64,000 bases of DNA, taken from Thermoanaerobacterium aotearoense. GTDB taxonomy: Bacteria > Bacillota > Thermoanaerobacteria > Thermoanaerobacterales > Thermoanaerobacteraceae. The DNA lies in NCBI RefSeq assembly GCF_009905255.1, contig NZ_CP047602.1, positions 1,537,501 through 1,601,500 of the forward strand. The letters run 5' to 3'. A program made the translations under genes and the position numbers. The notes beneath the pieces were generated by a model, which saw nothing but the letters and a program-made list of their open reading frames with translations, was not told the DNA's origin and searched no databases. This document shows, in pieces, positions 39,268-48,718 of this stretch. Each line of letters opens with the position of its first letter. Position 1 is the first letter of the stretch.

Positions 39268-40953
39268 TTAAACAGCTTTATATACAATCCGCTTATTAGC
39301 CATAGGATCATACCATTTATTTGCGAAATCAACTAAGTCGTACTTTGACTTCTTAAAATCATTTTTAAAATTGATAAAATCATCTTGATTTTTTACATTT
39401 GCTAAAAATCCATCACTGCTATATACAGGATAACCTTTATACTCATAGTCGTTTAAATTGATTAAATCAACCAATCTACCGTCTCTTATTAAGGCAGATA
39501 GCTCATTATTCAAGTCAACAACATCAAAATTATCAGGGTAATAATACGTATCTCCATTTATAGGCAACTTATCTCCTATTTTGTATGATTTTCTTTCAAC
39601 AGCTACTTTTTTTATCTCATTAGATGGTATTAAATAATAGTATTCATCAAAGCACGTTATTTGAAGTTCCACATTTCCTTTTATAAATTTATTTGCTGCA
39701 TCTAAAATTTCCAATCCATTTATTATTCCTCCACCACTTATATCATAACCATCTACAATGACAAAACGCCCTGTTACATGATTATTTCTAAATTCATCAA
39801 AGCAAATTTTATCTTTTGTCTTTATCACGACTTCAGCAACTTCATTAGTATTTACTTCCTTTGCGTCATCATTTGAAAAAAGCGTAGAAGCATCTATAAC
39901 TTTATTAATTGCAGCTATTTCACATTCTGTTTCTTGTGTAACCAATTTAAGTTTATATCTTTTATTTACTGTCAGCCTGTTTTCACTCATCCAGAATATA
40001 TTCGCCTTAAACGTATCTCCCACCAGTGGAGCCTCATCGCTTTTGCCAGTTATAAATTCTCCCCTTTTATAAAAAAACTCGTCAAAAAGCGTAATTCCGA
40101 CTGACATTCCTGCTTCAGCTTTTGTCGTCCTGTCTTTTTCTTGCCAATATTCGATGGATTTTATTTTAGACGTTCTTTTACTTGGATATATTACTATTTC
40201 ATCTCCCACATTTAGTACGCCAGATTCTATCCTGCCAGCGATAATCCTTCTATTATCAAATTTATAAACGTCTTGTATAGGCAGCCTCAACGGCTTATCG
40301 GTTATCTCTTTGTCCTTTTCAAAAATATCTAATGCATCTAAGACTGTGTCGCCTTTATACCATGGCATCTTTTCTGACCTTAAAGCTATATTCTCACCAT
40401 GAAAAGCGGATACGGGTATATACTTTTGTGGAAAGACATTAATGCTTTTTAAAAAGATATCCATATCGCTTTTTACATCTAAAAATTTTTCTTCCGAATA
40501 ATCTATTAAGTCCATTTTATTAATCAAGACACAAACTTTTTTTATACCCAACAACGAAAGAATGTACCCATGCCTTTTAGACTGTTCTCTTACACCTTCA
40601 TTGGCGTCGATAACAAGCAGCGCGGCTTCTGCATTAGCTGCGCCAGATATCATGTTTTTCAAAAATTCTACATGTCCTGGTGCATCTATTATTACGTAAT
40701 CTCTCTTTTTCGTGTGAAATTGAATTTGCGTCGTATCGATGGTTATGCCTTGTTTTTGTTCCTCTTCAAAAGCATCTAATAAATATGCATATTCAAATGG
40801 CTTACCGGTTTCTTTTGATATTCTTTTTACTTTTTCAATTGCCCCCTCCGGCAATGACTTTGTATCGTACAAAAGCCTTCCAATAACTGTCGACTTTCCG
40901 TGATCAACGTGACCTACTACCACTATTTTGAAAATCTCTTTACTTTCAACCAT
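39268..40953 (-). CDS. cysN: Sulfate adenylyltransferase large (GTPase) subunit
   Basis: EF-Tu-like GTPase that drives APS formation by CysD. GHVDHGKST (residues 14-22), DAPGHVEF and NKMDL are the G motifs, followed by two beta-barrel domains. At 561 residues it is longer than the ~475-residue enteric form: about 110-130 extra C-terminal residues (from ~KSYKIGDKLPINGDTYYYPD on) carry no P-loop, so they are not the fused APS kinase of CysNC. Role of the extension unknown. Follows cysD. Confidence 0.92.
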   Translation of the reverse strand: MVESKEIFKIVVVGHVDHGKSTVIGRLLYDTKSLPEGAIEKVKRISKETGKPFEYAYLLDAFEEEQKQGITIDTTQIQFHTKKRDYVIIDAPGHVEFLKNMISGAANAEAALLVIDANEGVREQSKRHGYILSLLGIKKVCVLINKMDLIDYSEEKFLDVKSDMDIFLKSINVFPQKYIPVSAFHGENIALRSEKMPWYKGDTVLDALDIFEKDKEITDKPLRLPIQDVYKFDNRRIIAGRIESGVLNVGDEIVIYPSKRTSKIKSIEYWQEKDRTTKAEAGMSVGITLFDEFFYKRGEFITGKSDEAPLVGDTFKANIFWMSENRLTVNKRYKLKLVTQETECEIAAINKVIDASTLFSNDDAKEVNTNEVAEVVIKTKDKICFDEFRNNHVTGRFVIVDGYDISGGGIINGLEILDAANKFIKGNVELQITCFDEYYYLIPSNEIKKVAVERKSYKIGDKLPINGDTYYYPDNFDVVDLNNELSALIRDGRLVDLINLNDYEYKGYPVYSSDGFLANVKNQDDFINFKNDFKKSKYDLVDFANKWYDPMANKRIVYKAV

Positions 40954-40964
40954 TTTTATCCTCC

Positions 40965-41765
40965 TTACATATAACCGTCTTTCCTCAATTTTTGCATAGC
41001 ATAAGCATCTTCTCTATCTTGAGCTCTTCCAGCCCGTTCATTGATATTTGTGTGCTTTAATTCCTCTATAATTTCATCAACTGTTGAGGCATTTGAATCT
41101 ACTTGTCCTGTGCATTGCGCACACCCAAGGCTTCTATACCTTTTGCCGTTCTTTGCAAAATACAAATCAACAACCGGTATATTTTCCCTTTTTATATATT
41201 GCCAAATATCTAACTCAGTCCAGTTCAATATAGGATGTACTCTGATATGATTACCTTTCGGGAAATCTGTCTTAAACTGATCCCAAAGCTCTGGAGGCTG
41301 GTTTGTGTAATTCCACTCAGAGTCTTTATTTCGTTCACTAAAAATCCTCTCTTTCGATCTTGAACCTTCTTCATCCCTTCTCACACCCACAATCAATCCT
41401 TCAAATTTATACTTATCTATCACATGCTGCAATGCATCCGTTTTTAGTGCCTTACAGCAAACTAATCTGCCTTTTTCCGGACCCATGCCATTATTTATAG
41501 CATCCCAGTTTGTGTAGACGATAAGATCGAGATTATACTCCTTCGCAATCTTATCTCTAAATCTTATCATTTCGGGTATTTTATATGTCGTATCTATATG
41601 AATAAATGGAAACGGGCAATGTCCAAAAAAAGCTTTTTTAGCAAGCCACAACATTACTGTAGAGTCTTTCCCAATCGACCACAACATTCCAAGTTTGCCA
41701 AAACTTTTATAAGCCTCTCTTAATATGTATATACTTTCAGCTTCCAACATATCTAATCTATCCAT
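40965..41765 (-). CDS. cysD: Sulfate adenylyltransferase small (adenylyl-transferring) subunit
   Basis: Makes APS from sulfate and ATP. 266-residue PP-loop ATP pyrophosphatase with [17 protein letters not shown] (residues 30-46), [16 protein letters not shown] and a C-terminal [17 protein letters not shown] region. CysN follows after 11 nt. GTGAGGTG precedes the ATG. Confidence 0.95.
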   Translation of the reverse strand: MDRLDMLEAESIYILREAYKSFGKLGMLWSIGKDSTVMLWLAKKAFFGHCPFPFIHIDTTYKIPEMIRFRDKIAKEYNLDLIVYTNWDAINNGMGPEKGRLVCCKALKTDALQHVIDKYKFEGLIVGVRRDEEGSRSKERIFSERNKDSEWNYTNQPPELWDQFKTDFPKGNHIRVHPILNWTELDIWQYIKRENIPVVDLYFAKNGKRYRSLGCAQCTGQVDSNASTVDEIIEELKHTNINERAGRAQDREDAYAMQKLRKDGYM

Positions 41766-41827
41766 ATTAACACCTCACAAAATAATTATCAGTAAACATA
41801 TCGTAATACTTATAATTTAAGTAAAAA

Positions 41828-43054
41828 TTATAGCCCATCAATAGCCTGCATAAAATCTTCTTTTAAATCTTCTATATCTTCCAGTCCAACACAGATTCTT
41901 ATTAAATCGTCAAACACTCCCATGAATTCTTTTTCTTCATCACTGCTTTCAGCAAAAATCGTAGATGATGGATGAATTATAAGCGTACGTGTATCACCTA
42001 TATTCGTGATATTTGTTGCATACTTTAAAGAGTTAATCATTTTATACGCTTTTTCTTTAGAACCTACACGAATTGTCAATACAGCGCCAAATCCATCACC
42101 AAACTGCCTTTTAGCAATATCGTGAAATGGGCTTTCTTTAAGCCCTGGATAGTTAACTGATAGCACTTTATCAAATTTCTTCAAAAAAACAGCTAATTCA
42201 TAAGCATTCTGACATAGCCTTTCCATCCTTATTCCAAGCGTTTCTAAACCCAAATTATTAAGATATGCATTAAACGGAGACATACACGCACCAATATTTC
42301 TAAAAAGGCCTTTCCTAAGCTTTGCCAGATAAGCAAATTGTCCATATTTTTCGAACTTTTTAAGCATTGAATATTTATTAAAATCCCAATTGAATTTACC
42401 AGAATCGACTATAACTCCACCAATAGAATTTCCATGTCCATTTATAAATTTTGACGTTGAATGTATAACGATGTCTGCACCCATTTCTATCGGTCGAATT
42501 AAATATGGAGTAGTTACAGTATTATCAACGATTAGAGGAATTTTATTTTCGTGTGCCAGAACTGAAAGACTTTTTATATCGGGAACATCTAATTTAGGAT
42601 TTCCAATCGTTTCGATATAAATCAATTTTGTGTTATTAGTTATTGATCTTTTAAAAGCGTCTATGGAATTATCTTTTGCAAATTTTACAGTAATACCAAA
42701 GTTTTCGAAATCTTTAAATAGTTCATAAGTCCCGCCGAATATTCCTGAACCAGATAGTATTTCATCACCAGTCTTCAAGATATTTAAAATAGCTAAAGCT
42801 ATAGCGGCCATTCCTGAGGAACATGCAACTGCCCCTATTCCGCTTTCCAGTGATGCAATCCTTCTTTCAAAAGCTTCAATGGTTGGGTTATTTATTCTCG
42901 TATATGTAAAGCCATATTCGCTGCCTTTAAATATATTCTCCAATTCCTCTGCCGAATGGCTAAATGATGTAGATTGATATATAGGCGTCAATGAGGCTCC
43001 AGTCTTTTCATCAGGTCCATAATTCAGATGTAATAGCTTTGTATTAAACCTCAT
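41828..43054 (-). CDS. metY: O-acetylhomoserine sulfhydrylase
   Basis: PLP enzyme forming homocysteine from O-acetylhomoserine and a sulfide source. Start at ATG 43054 behind GGGAGG, overlapping the TusA gene end by 11 nt; 408 residues. Motifs: LTPIYQSTSFSHSAEEL, FTYTRINNPTIEAFE, SSGMAAIALAIL, and the PLP lysine segment VIHSTSKFINGHG. With the sulfur-carrier genes upstream, a protein thiocarboxylate is the likely sulfur donor, as in Wolinella; free sulfide is the alternative. Confidence 0.92.
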   Translation of the reverse strand: MRFNTKLLHLNYGPDEKTGASLTPIYQSTSFSHSAEELENIFKGSEYGFTYTRINNPTIEAFERRIASLESGIGAVACSSGMAAIALAILNILKTGDEILSGSGIFGGTYELFKDFENFGITVKFAKDNSIDAFKRSITNNTKLIYIETIGNPKLDVPDIKSLSVLAHENKIPLIVDNTVTTPYLIRPIEMGADIVIHSTSKFINGHGNSIGGVIVDSGKFNWDFNKYSMLKKFEKYGQFAYLAKLRKGLFRNIGACMSPFNAYLNNLGLETLGIRMERLCQNAYELAVFLKKFDKVLSVNYPGLKESPFHDIAKRQFGDGFGAVLTIRVGSKEKAYKMINSLKYATNITNIGDTRTLIIHPSSTIFAESSDEEKEFMGVFDDLIRICVGLEDIEDLKEDFMQAIDGL

Positions 43055-43301
43055 TGACAAGGCCTCCCTTTTTAACAAATATCGTATAAGTCCCATCTCG
43101 GTTATTTGTAACATTTAATATTTTATGTCCCTCATCTTTAAAGCTGGATGGCACATTCTTAATCGGCTCTCCTTCATTCATTCTTACTTCAAGGATTTGC
43201 CCATCTTCTAATTCTTCTATAGCCACCTTTGCTTTGACAAAAGTGATAGGGCATACTACATCAGTTATATCTATAAAACTGTCAGCTTTTATATCTTTCA
43301 C
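43044..43301 (-). CDS. TusA-family sulfur-relay protein
   Basis: 85-residue small protein with the TusA/SirA motif DVVCPITFVKAKVAIEEL (Cys-Pro near residue 17) and the typical beta-alpha-beta order ending in a glycine-rich turn. Start is a GTG (43299-43301), 7 nt after GGAAG. TusA proteins carry persulfide between sulfurtransferases; here it may move sulfur between the sulfite reductase and carrier proteins (inference). Confidence 0.85.
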   Translation of the reverse strand: MKDIKADSFIDITDVVCPITFVKAKVAIEELEDGQILEVRMNEGEPIKNVPSSFKDEGHKILNVTNNRDGTYTIFVKKGGLVNEV

Positions 43302-43325
43302 GGCTATACTTCCTTTCCAAAATTT

Positions 43326-43739
43326 TTAATCTTCAATTAAAATATCTTCTTCATAGCTATTCCCATCCACAATTATGAAGCTCTTTAAGACAGGGTTTTC
43401 TTTTTCCATAAGTGACAATATTAAATAGCTGAGTTTACTATCAAATGCCAATCTTTTGTCTTCTTCAGAAGGTCTCGCCGGTGATTGAGGATGGCTATGG
43501 AAATTCCCGATAAGCATAAGTTTGTTTTCCCTGAAATGCTTCAAAGCCTCAAATTGTTCTTTTGGATCCATTGAAAAATGCTCAGGGCTTCTATCTATAT
43601 TAGTCAGTAAACGAACTTCCTTAACAAATTTCTTTTCACCATCTACTATTCCTGCAAGTAAGCCACATGCTTCAATAGGACTTTCTTTCTTCGCATGATC
43701 CAACATTTTTTTATAATCATTCTTTGACAGTATTATCAT
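43326..43739 (-). CDS. JAMM/MPN+ metalloprotease for a ubiquitin-like sulfur carrier (HcyD/Mec+ type)
   Basis: 137-residue zinc protease with a complete JAMM motif: Glu23 (EACG), then His81-Ser-His83, seven residues, Ser91 and Asp94 (HSHPQSPARPSEED). Enzymes of this class trim residues after the Gly-Gly of ThiS-like carriers or release amino-acid products from them. Here the adjacent carrier ends GGGSR and needs exactly such trimming. Start overlaps the thiF-like gene by 4 nt. Confidence 0.9.
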   Translation of the reverse strand: MIILSKNDYKKMLDHAKKESPIEACGLLAGIVDGEKKFVKEVRLLTNIDRSPEHFSMDPKEQFEALKHFRENKLMLIGNFHSHPQSPARPSEEDKRLAFDSKLSYLILSLMEKENPVLKSFIIVDGNSYEEDILIED

Positions 43740-44557
43740 TTGCGTTCCTCCTTAAGATCGCACTGTGGCCCTATATAATCTATCAGCTCTTTTATTGAAG
43801 GATGGACACCACAAACTTGACAACCCTTTCTCCTTGATATTTTTATCTTTCTGAATTCCATTTTTAACGCATCAAATGTCAATAAATAGCCTGTTAAAAG
43901 TTCACCAACTCCAAGTATATATTTTAATGCTTCTGTCGCCTGAATCGTACCAATTATCCCACCCATGACTCCAAGCACTCCTGCCTGTCTGCAAGTAGGA
44001 ACGGCATCCTTCGGCGGCGGATCTTGAAAAACACATCTATAACACGGTCCTTCACCAGGTACATATGTCATTGTTTGACCTTCAAATCTTATTATCCCGG
44101 CATGTGAGAAAGGTTTCTTTATAAGCACACAAGCATCATTTATTAAGAATTTTGCCGGAAAATTATCCGTACCGTCAATTATAAAGTCGTAATCTTCATC
44201 ATTTATGATATCAATTATGTTTTTAGAGCTTATCCATTCATGATATGTTATTACATTTACATCAGGATTCATCTCGTTGATTGTCTCTTTGCCAGATATA
44301 ACTTTGTCTTTGCCAATGTCCTTTGTTCTATGAATTATTTGCCTTTGAAGGTTGGATAAATCTACCTTATCATAATCAACTAATCCTATTGTTCCAACAC
44401 CTGCTGCCGCAAGGTACATAGCTGCCGGTGCTCCAAGTCCACCTGTCCCTACTATCAAAACCTTTGAATTTAATATTTTTTCCTGACCTTTGGCACCAAC
44501 TTCTTTTAATATAATATGACGCGAATACCTTTCTAACTGTTCATTGGAAAAATTCAT
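43736..44557 (-). CDS. E1-like adenylyltransferase for the sulfur carrier (ThiF/MoeB/HcyF type)
   Basis: 273-residue HesA/MoeB/ThiF enzyme: VGTGGLGAPAAMYLAAAGVG nucleotide motif (residues 36-55), Arg-rich NLQRQIIHRT, catalytic IIDGTDNF (Asp130), zinc cysteines Cys172/175 (CYRC) and Cys246/249 (CQVC), and a possible sulfur-transfer Cys189 (PTC). It adenylates the carrier C-terminal glycine. The flanking carrier and protease genes fix the role. It overlaps both neighbours by 4 nt. Confidence 0.92.
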   Translation of the reverse strand: MNFSNEQLERYSRHIILKEVGAKGQEKILNSKVLIVGTGGLGAPAAMYLAAAGVGTIGLVDYDKVDLSNLQRQIIHRTKDIGKDKVISGKETINEMNPDVNVITYHEWISSKNIIDIINDEDYDFIIDGTDNFPAKFLINDACVLIKKPFSHAGIIRFEGQTMTYVPGEGPCYRCVFQDPPPKDAVPTCRQAGVLGVMGGIIGTIQATEALKYILGVGELLTGYLLTFDALKMEFRKIKISRRKGCQVCGVHPSIKELIDYIGPQCDLKEERK

Positions 44558-44763
44558 CTACTTCCTCCTCCCATGTAATAGAGGAATTCAACTGTATCTC
44601 CGTCTTTTACAATTATTTTATCAAAATCATCTCTTGACAATATTTCATCATTAAGTTGAACCGTTACATATTCTTTCATTTTAACGTTTAATACATCTAA
44701 CAATTCCCTTACAGTATACTCTCTGTCAATTTTTTGATCATTGCCATTTACTTTGATATTCAT
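44554..44763 (-). CDS. ThiS/MoaD-like sulfur carrier with masked C terminus (HcyS type)
   Basis: 69-residue ubiquitin-like carrier, start at ATG 44763 (MNIKVNG), 7 nt after GAGGAG. It opens MNIKVNGNDQKIDREYTVREL and has the ThiS pattern IVKDGDTVEFLYYMGGG. Normal carriers end Gly-Gly; this one ends GGGSR, so one or two residues must be cut off before adenylation. The JAMM protease two genes downstream can do this. Neighbours argue for homocysteine or cysteine, not thiamine or molybdopterin. Confidence 0.9.
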   Translation of the reverse strand: MNIKVNGNDQKIDREYTVRELLDVLNVKMKEYVTVQLNDEILSRDDFDKIIVKDGDTVEFLYYMGGGSR

Positions 44764-44774
44764 AGCTACACTCC

Positions 44775-45647
44775 TCACTTTTCATCTTCATTTTCTAAAA
44801 CCTCTTTTTTGAAATTTTCGAGTCCGACTCTATTTATTGTGTCATAAAGCCTTTCTTTGCTGATTCCATTGCTTTTGTAAAAATTCATTGTTTTCTCAAT
44901 AATGTTTGGTATTTTTTCTACATCAACAAGGTCTGCAATATGGTATCCAAAGTTGTACTTCTTCCCAAACTTGCCGCCCACAAAGACTGCTACTCCACTT
45001 CTTTTTTTCTTCCATGCATCCATTGGACACACCCTTATGCATGAACCACAATAAATGCATTTATCATCGTCTCTTACAGCAAGACCATCTTTAATCGAAA
45101 TTGCTTTCGCTTCGCAAACATCCGCACATAGTCCGCAACCTGTGCATAAATCCTCATTAAGTTCAGGCTCTACCTGCCCTTGAAATCCGATATCGTTAAA
45201 TTGAGGTTTCGTACAATTGTTAGGACAGCCTGAAATGCCCATCTTGAATTTATGAGGAAAACCAGGTGTGGGGAAAAACTCGTCATCCAGTTTTTTAGCT
45301 AAACCTTGAGTGTCAATCAATCCATATGGACAAACAGTACCTTTACAAGCTACAATCGGTCTTACTCTCGGTCCACAGCCAGCCATTGCAAGTCCGATTC
45401 TCTCAACCTCTTCCTTGACTTCTTGTAATTTAGTGTAGTGTACCCATGGAATCTCTATCCCCAGTCTTACTGTAAATGTGACATATCCCCTACCATACTT
45501 TTCAGCAAGTTCTGATACTTTCCTCATCTGCTCAGCAGTTATATTGCCAGCGACTACTCTTATTCTTATCGAATAATAGTCTTTTTGCTTTTGTTTAATA
45601 AATCCACCATCTTTTAATGCCTTCACTAAATCATCATCGAAAATCAT
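44775..45647 (-). CDS. Siroheme-dependent sulfite reductase with two ferredoxin clusters
   Basis: 290-residue single-polypeptide reductase: an N-terminal nitrite/sulfite reductase ferredoxin-like half, Cys101/106 (ACKGTVC) and Cys141/145 (GCPNNC) for the siroheme-[4Fe-4S] centre, then two ferredoxin motifs, Cys168/171/174/178 and Cys197/200/203/207. It is AsrC/Fsr-like in size and order, not a CysI. First gene of the operon, behind AAAGGAGG. Siroheme genes flank it on the other strand. An anaerobic sulfite-to-sulfide role is well supported. Confidence 0.88.
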   Translation of the reverse strand: MIFDDDLVKALKDGGFIKQKQKDYYSIRIRVVAGNITAEQMRKVSELAEKYGRGYVTFTVRLGIEIPWVHYTKLQEVKEEVERIGLAMAGCGPRVRPIVACKGTVCPYGLIDTQGLAKKLDDEFFPTPGFPHKFKMGISGCPNNCTKPQFNDIGFQGQVEPELNEDLCTGCGLCADVCEAKAISIKDGLAVRDDDKCIYCGSCIRVCPMDAWKKKRSGVAVFVGGKFGKKYNFGYHIADLVDVEKIPNIIEKTMNFYKSNGISKERLYDTINRVGLENFKKEVLENEDEK

Positions 45648-45705
45648 TTTATCCTCCTTTTAATTCATAGTAAACAGATATGAATTTATGGATTTCTTTT
45701 TTTAT

Positions 45706-45734
45706 AATTTAACACATCGTTTTATTAATGTCAA
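45706..45734 (-). promoter_or_regulatory. Sigma-A promoter of the sulfur operon
   Basis: Minus strand TTGACA (45734-45729), 17-nt spacer, TAAATT (45711-45706). Start near 45699, about 52 nt before the reductase ATG. It faces away from hemB. Confidence 0.7.
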
Positions 45735-45756
45735 TCTAATTTTAATTGAACTGTTA

Positions 45757-45778
45757 AACACAATTTTGATAATGTGTT
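45757..45778. promoter_or_regulatory. Candidate operator between the divergent sulfur and hemB transcripts
   Basis: Inverted repeat AACACA-N10-TGTGTT lying upstream of both the sulfur promoter and the hemB start, with another AACACA near the sulfur -10. A weak hemB promoter may be TGTACA (45780-45785) with TATAAT at 45802-45807. The regulator is not known; shared control of siroheme supply and demand is a reasonable inference. Confidence 0.3.
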
Positions 45779-45836
45779 CTGTACATCAATCAAAAAGTTG
45801 ATATAATATAAATAAAATAAAAAGTGAGGTGTTATC

Positions 45837-46811
45837 ATGAGACTGCTAAAGAGGCCAAGAAGGCTTAGAGGAAACGAAACTATAAGGAGTATGATTAGAG
45901 AGACTTCTATAAATATTGATGATTTGATATATCCTATGTTTGTCGTACCTGGAGAAAACATAAAAGAAGAAATTAGTTCTATGCCAGGCATATACCGTTT
46001 TTCTATTGACAATCTTTTAAAAGAAGTTAAAGAGATAAACGAGTTAAAGATACCAGCTATATTGCTTTTTGGCATACCATCAAAAAAAGATGAATTAGGC
46101 TCTGAAGCTTACGACGAAAACGGAATAATTCAACAAGCCATAAAATCCATAAAAAATGCAATACCTGAAATGCTTATTATAACAGATGTGTGCATGTGCG
46201 AGTATACAAGTCATGGCCATTGTGGCATTGTAAAAGATGGCTATGTGCAAAACGACGAAACGACTTCATACATTGCAAAAATCGCTTTATCCCATGTGAT
46301 AGCAGGTGCAGACATCGTAGCACCTTCTGACATGATGGATGGACGTGTAAAAGCAATAAGAGACGTTTTAGATGAAAATGGATATGTAAACACACCAATA
46401 ATATCTTACAGCGCTAAATATGCATCGTCATTTTATGGTCCTTTCAGAGAAGCGGCAGAATCAGCACCACAATTTGGCGATAGGAAATCATACCAAATGG
46501 ATCCTGCAAACTCTGACGAAGCTTTAAGAGAAATCTCACTTGATATAGAGGAAGGTGCTGACATAATAATGATAAAACCAGCACTTCCGTATCTTGATAT
46601 AATAAGAAGGGCAAAAGATACATTCAATATCCCAATCGCAGCCTACAATGTAAGCGGTGAATACTCAATGATAAAAGCCGCATCTCAGATGGGATATATT
46701 GATGAAAAATCAGCAGTTTTGGAATCATTGACTGGAATAAAAAGGGCTGGCGCAGATATCATAATAACCTACTTTGCTAAGGATGTTGCAAAATGGCTTA
46801 CTATCCTATAA
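45837..46811 (+). CDS. hemB: Delta-aminolevulinic acid dehydratase (porphobilinogen synthase)
   Basis: Condenses two ALA to porphobilinogen. 324 residues with the zinc-binding cysteine cluster [16 protein letters not shown], Schiff-base regions [14 protein letters not shown] and [13 protein letters not shown], and [19 protein letters not shown] precedes the ATG. First gene of a plus-strand siroheme operon; its end overlaps sirC by 19 nt. Confidence 0.96.
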   Translation: MRLLKRPRRLRGNETIRSMIRETSINIDDLIYPMFVVPGENIKEEISSMPGIYRFSIDNLLKEVKEINELKIPAILLFGIPSKKDELGSEAYDENGIIQQAIKSIKNAIPEMLIITDVCMCEYTSHGHCGIVKDGYVQNDETTSYIAKIALSHVIAGADIVAPSDMMDGRVKAIRDVLDENGYVNTPIISYSAKYASSFYGPFREAAESAPQFGDRKSYQMDPANSDEALREISLDIEEGADIIMIKPALPYLDIIRRAKDTFNIPIAAYNVSGEYSMIKAASQMGYIDEKSAVLESLTGIKRAGADIIITYFAKDVAKWLTIL

Positions 46812-47380
46812 TGTTGAATATTTTAGACAAAAAATGCCTTGTCATAGGTGGTGGTAAAGTAGCTTACAGAAAAATATTACCTTTACTTGAATTTGGCGCA
46901 ACTGTTACAGCATTATCCTCGTATTTTACAGATGAGATCTTGGAACTGCCTAAAAACCATAAAGTTAATTTGATAAGAAGAAGCTATCAAAAAAATGATG
47001 TTGATAATTACTTTTTGGTTGTTGTAGCAACAAATGATAGAATCATAAACAAAGAGATTTCTAACGAATGTAAGAAAAAAAATATACTTGTGAATGTAGT
47101 AGATGACAAGGAGCTTTCTACATTCATAGTTCCTTCTGTCATGAAAAAAGGTGATCTTACTATATCTGTATCAACAAATGGGAAAAGTCCGTTATTAGCA
47201 AAGCGAATAAAAGAAATGCTTGGCAATATGTTTGAAGATGATGTTGAAAATCTTATTGCTGAATTAAGCAATCTGAGGGATAAACTCAAAACAACTTCTG
47301 CTACACAGGAAGAAAAAATAAAATTATACGACGATATCATAAATAAGTACAATATTTTGAGAGGGAATGATAAAAAATGA
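46793..47380 (+). CDS. Precorrin-2 dehydrogenase (possibly with ferrochelatase activity)
   Basis: Oxidises precorrin-2 to sirohydrochlorin. The 195-residue protein has the NAD motif [14 protein letters not shown], the [14 protein letters not shown] segment and a Met8p-like [19 protein letters not shown] region. Homologs of this size either only oxidise (SirC) or also insert iron (Met8p). No separate sirohydrochlorin ferrochelatase is visible, so a dual role is possible. AAGGATG precedes the ATG inside hemB. Confidence 0.88.
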   Translation: MAYYPIMLNILDKKCLVIGGGKVAYRKILPLLEFGATVTALSSYFTDEILELPKNHKVNLIRRSYQKNDVDNYFLVVVATNDRIINKEISNECKKKNILVNVVDDKELSTFIVPSVMKKGDLTISVSTNGKSPLLAKRIKEMLGNMFEDDVENLIAELSNLRDKLKTTSATQEEKIKLYDDIINKYNILRGNDKK

Positions 47381-48669
47381 GCTATGAAATGTCGAATATT
47401 CTCTTTGAAAAAGCCAAAACTCTCATGCCTGGTGGCGTAAATAGTCCCGTAAGGGCGTTTAAATCCGTTGGAACAAATCCCATTTTCATAAAAAAAGGCT
47501 TTGGCAGCCATATAGAAGATGTAGATGGAAATACATATATAGATTACGTTCTCTCATGGGGTCCACTTATACTGGGTCATTGTAATCCCCGCATAGTCAA
47601 TGCTTTAAAAAATCAGTTGGAAAGTGGCACAAGTTTTGGGGCTTGCACCGAAATAGAAATCAAATTAGCTGAAAAAATCAAAGAAGCTGTACCATCTGTG
47701 GAAATAATAAGAATGGTGAATTCGGGTACAGAAGCTACTATGAGCGCCATACGATTGGCAAGAGGATACACAAAAAGGAATATCATAGTAAAATTTGAAG
47801 GATGTTACCACGGCCATTCCGATAGCCTCCTCATCAAGGCAGGGTCCGGTGCTCTTACATTCGGGACACCAGATTCAAAAGGCGTAACAAGTGAAACAGC
47901 TAAAAACACCATAATAGCAAGGTACAACGACAGTGACTTGATAGTTGAGATATTTAAAAAATATGGAGAAGATATCGCCGCGGTTATTGTTGAACCTATT
48001 GCAGGAAACATGGGCACTGTTCCGCCTAAAGAGGGATTTTTGAAGACTTTGCGGAAAGTCACAGAGTCATATGGTTCACTTCTCATATTCGACGAGGTTA
48101 TGACTGGATTTAGAGTATCTTACACATGTGCTCAAGGGCTATATAACATTAATCCGGACATAACAACATTCGGAAAGATCATTGGAGGTGGTTTGCCTGT
48201 TGGCGCTTATGGTGGAAGAAAGGATATTATGAGGATGATATCGCCTGATGGACCTGTTTATCAAGCAGGTACATTATCAGGAAACCCTCTTGCAATGGTG
48301 GCAGGGTACGAAACATTAAATGCACTATCAGAAGATCCTTCTATCTATAATGAACTTGACAAAAAAGCTGACAGACTTTGTATGGGATTATATGAAAGCA
48401 TGAGGCAAAATGGCATAAAAGTTGAAATAAATCGAGTCGGTACAATGATGTGCATGTTTTTCACAGATGGCAATGTTCACGATTTTGAAACAGCCACTAA
48501 ATCAAATACAGACTTATTTGCAAAATACTTCAAGGCCATGTTAAAAAGAGGCATATATCTGCCACCGTCTCAATTTGAAACGTTTTTCTTATCCACTGCT
48601 CACACCAATGAAGACATTGATAGAACGATTGAAGCCAGCTTTGAAGCAGCGAGAGAAATTTCAGCGTAG
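47377..48669 (+). CDS. hemL: Glutamate-1-semialdehyde 2,1-aminomutase
   Basis: PLP enzyme converting GSA to ALA. 430 residues with [40 protein letters not shown] and the PLP lysine in [17 protein letters not shown]. Overlaps the precorrin-2 dehydrogenase by 4 nt. With hemA and hemB in the same block, it gives a complete C5 pathway to porphobilinogen. Confidence 0.97.
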   Translation: MSYEMSNILFEKAKTLMPGGVNSPVRAFKSVGTNPIFIKKGFGSHIEDVDGNTYIDYVLSWGPLILGHCNPRIVNALKNQLESGTSFGACTEIEIKLAEKIKEAVPSVEIIRMVNSGTEATMSAIRLARGYTKRNIIVKFEGCYHGHSDSLLIKAGSGALTFGTPDSKGVTSETAKNTIIARYNDSDLIVEIFKKYGEDIAAVIVEPIAGNMGTVPPKEGFLKTLRKVTESYGSLLIFDEVMTGFRVSYTCAQGLYNINPDITTFGKIIGGGLPVGAYGGRKDIMRMISPDGPVYQAGTLSGNPLAMVAGYETLNALSEDPSIYNELDKKADRLCMGLYESMRQNGIKVEINRVGTMMCMFFTDGNVHDFETATKSNTDLFAKYFKAMLKRGIYLPPSQFETFFLSTAHTNEDIDRTIEASFEAAREISA

Positions 48670-48679
48670 CAAATACACA

Positions 48680-48718
48680 TTAAAGCGCGAAGGATATAGC
48701 TCATGCTTCGCGCTTTAA
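48680..48718. terminator. Bidirectional terminator between hemL and cobA/hemD
   Basis: 13-bp stem TTAAAGCGCGAAG / CTTCGCGCTTTAA with a 13-nt loop at the end of two convergent siroheme transcripts. The cobA/hemD stop (48701-48703) is in the loop and its last codons (KRE) lie in the stem. Confidence 0.75.

Noticed and set aside
39268..40953. CysN/CysC fusion (bifunctional sulfurylase-APS kinase)
   Set aside because: The C-terminal extension has no GxxxxGKS/T P-loop or other APS kinase motif.
45648..45836. Possible SAM (S-box) or T-box riboswitch before the sulfur operon or hemB
   Set aside because: The divergent gap is only ~190 bp and contains no S-box core or T-box sequence; the promoter lies too close to the gene.
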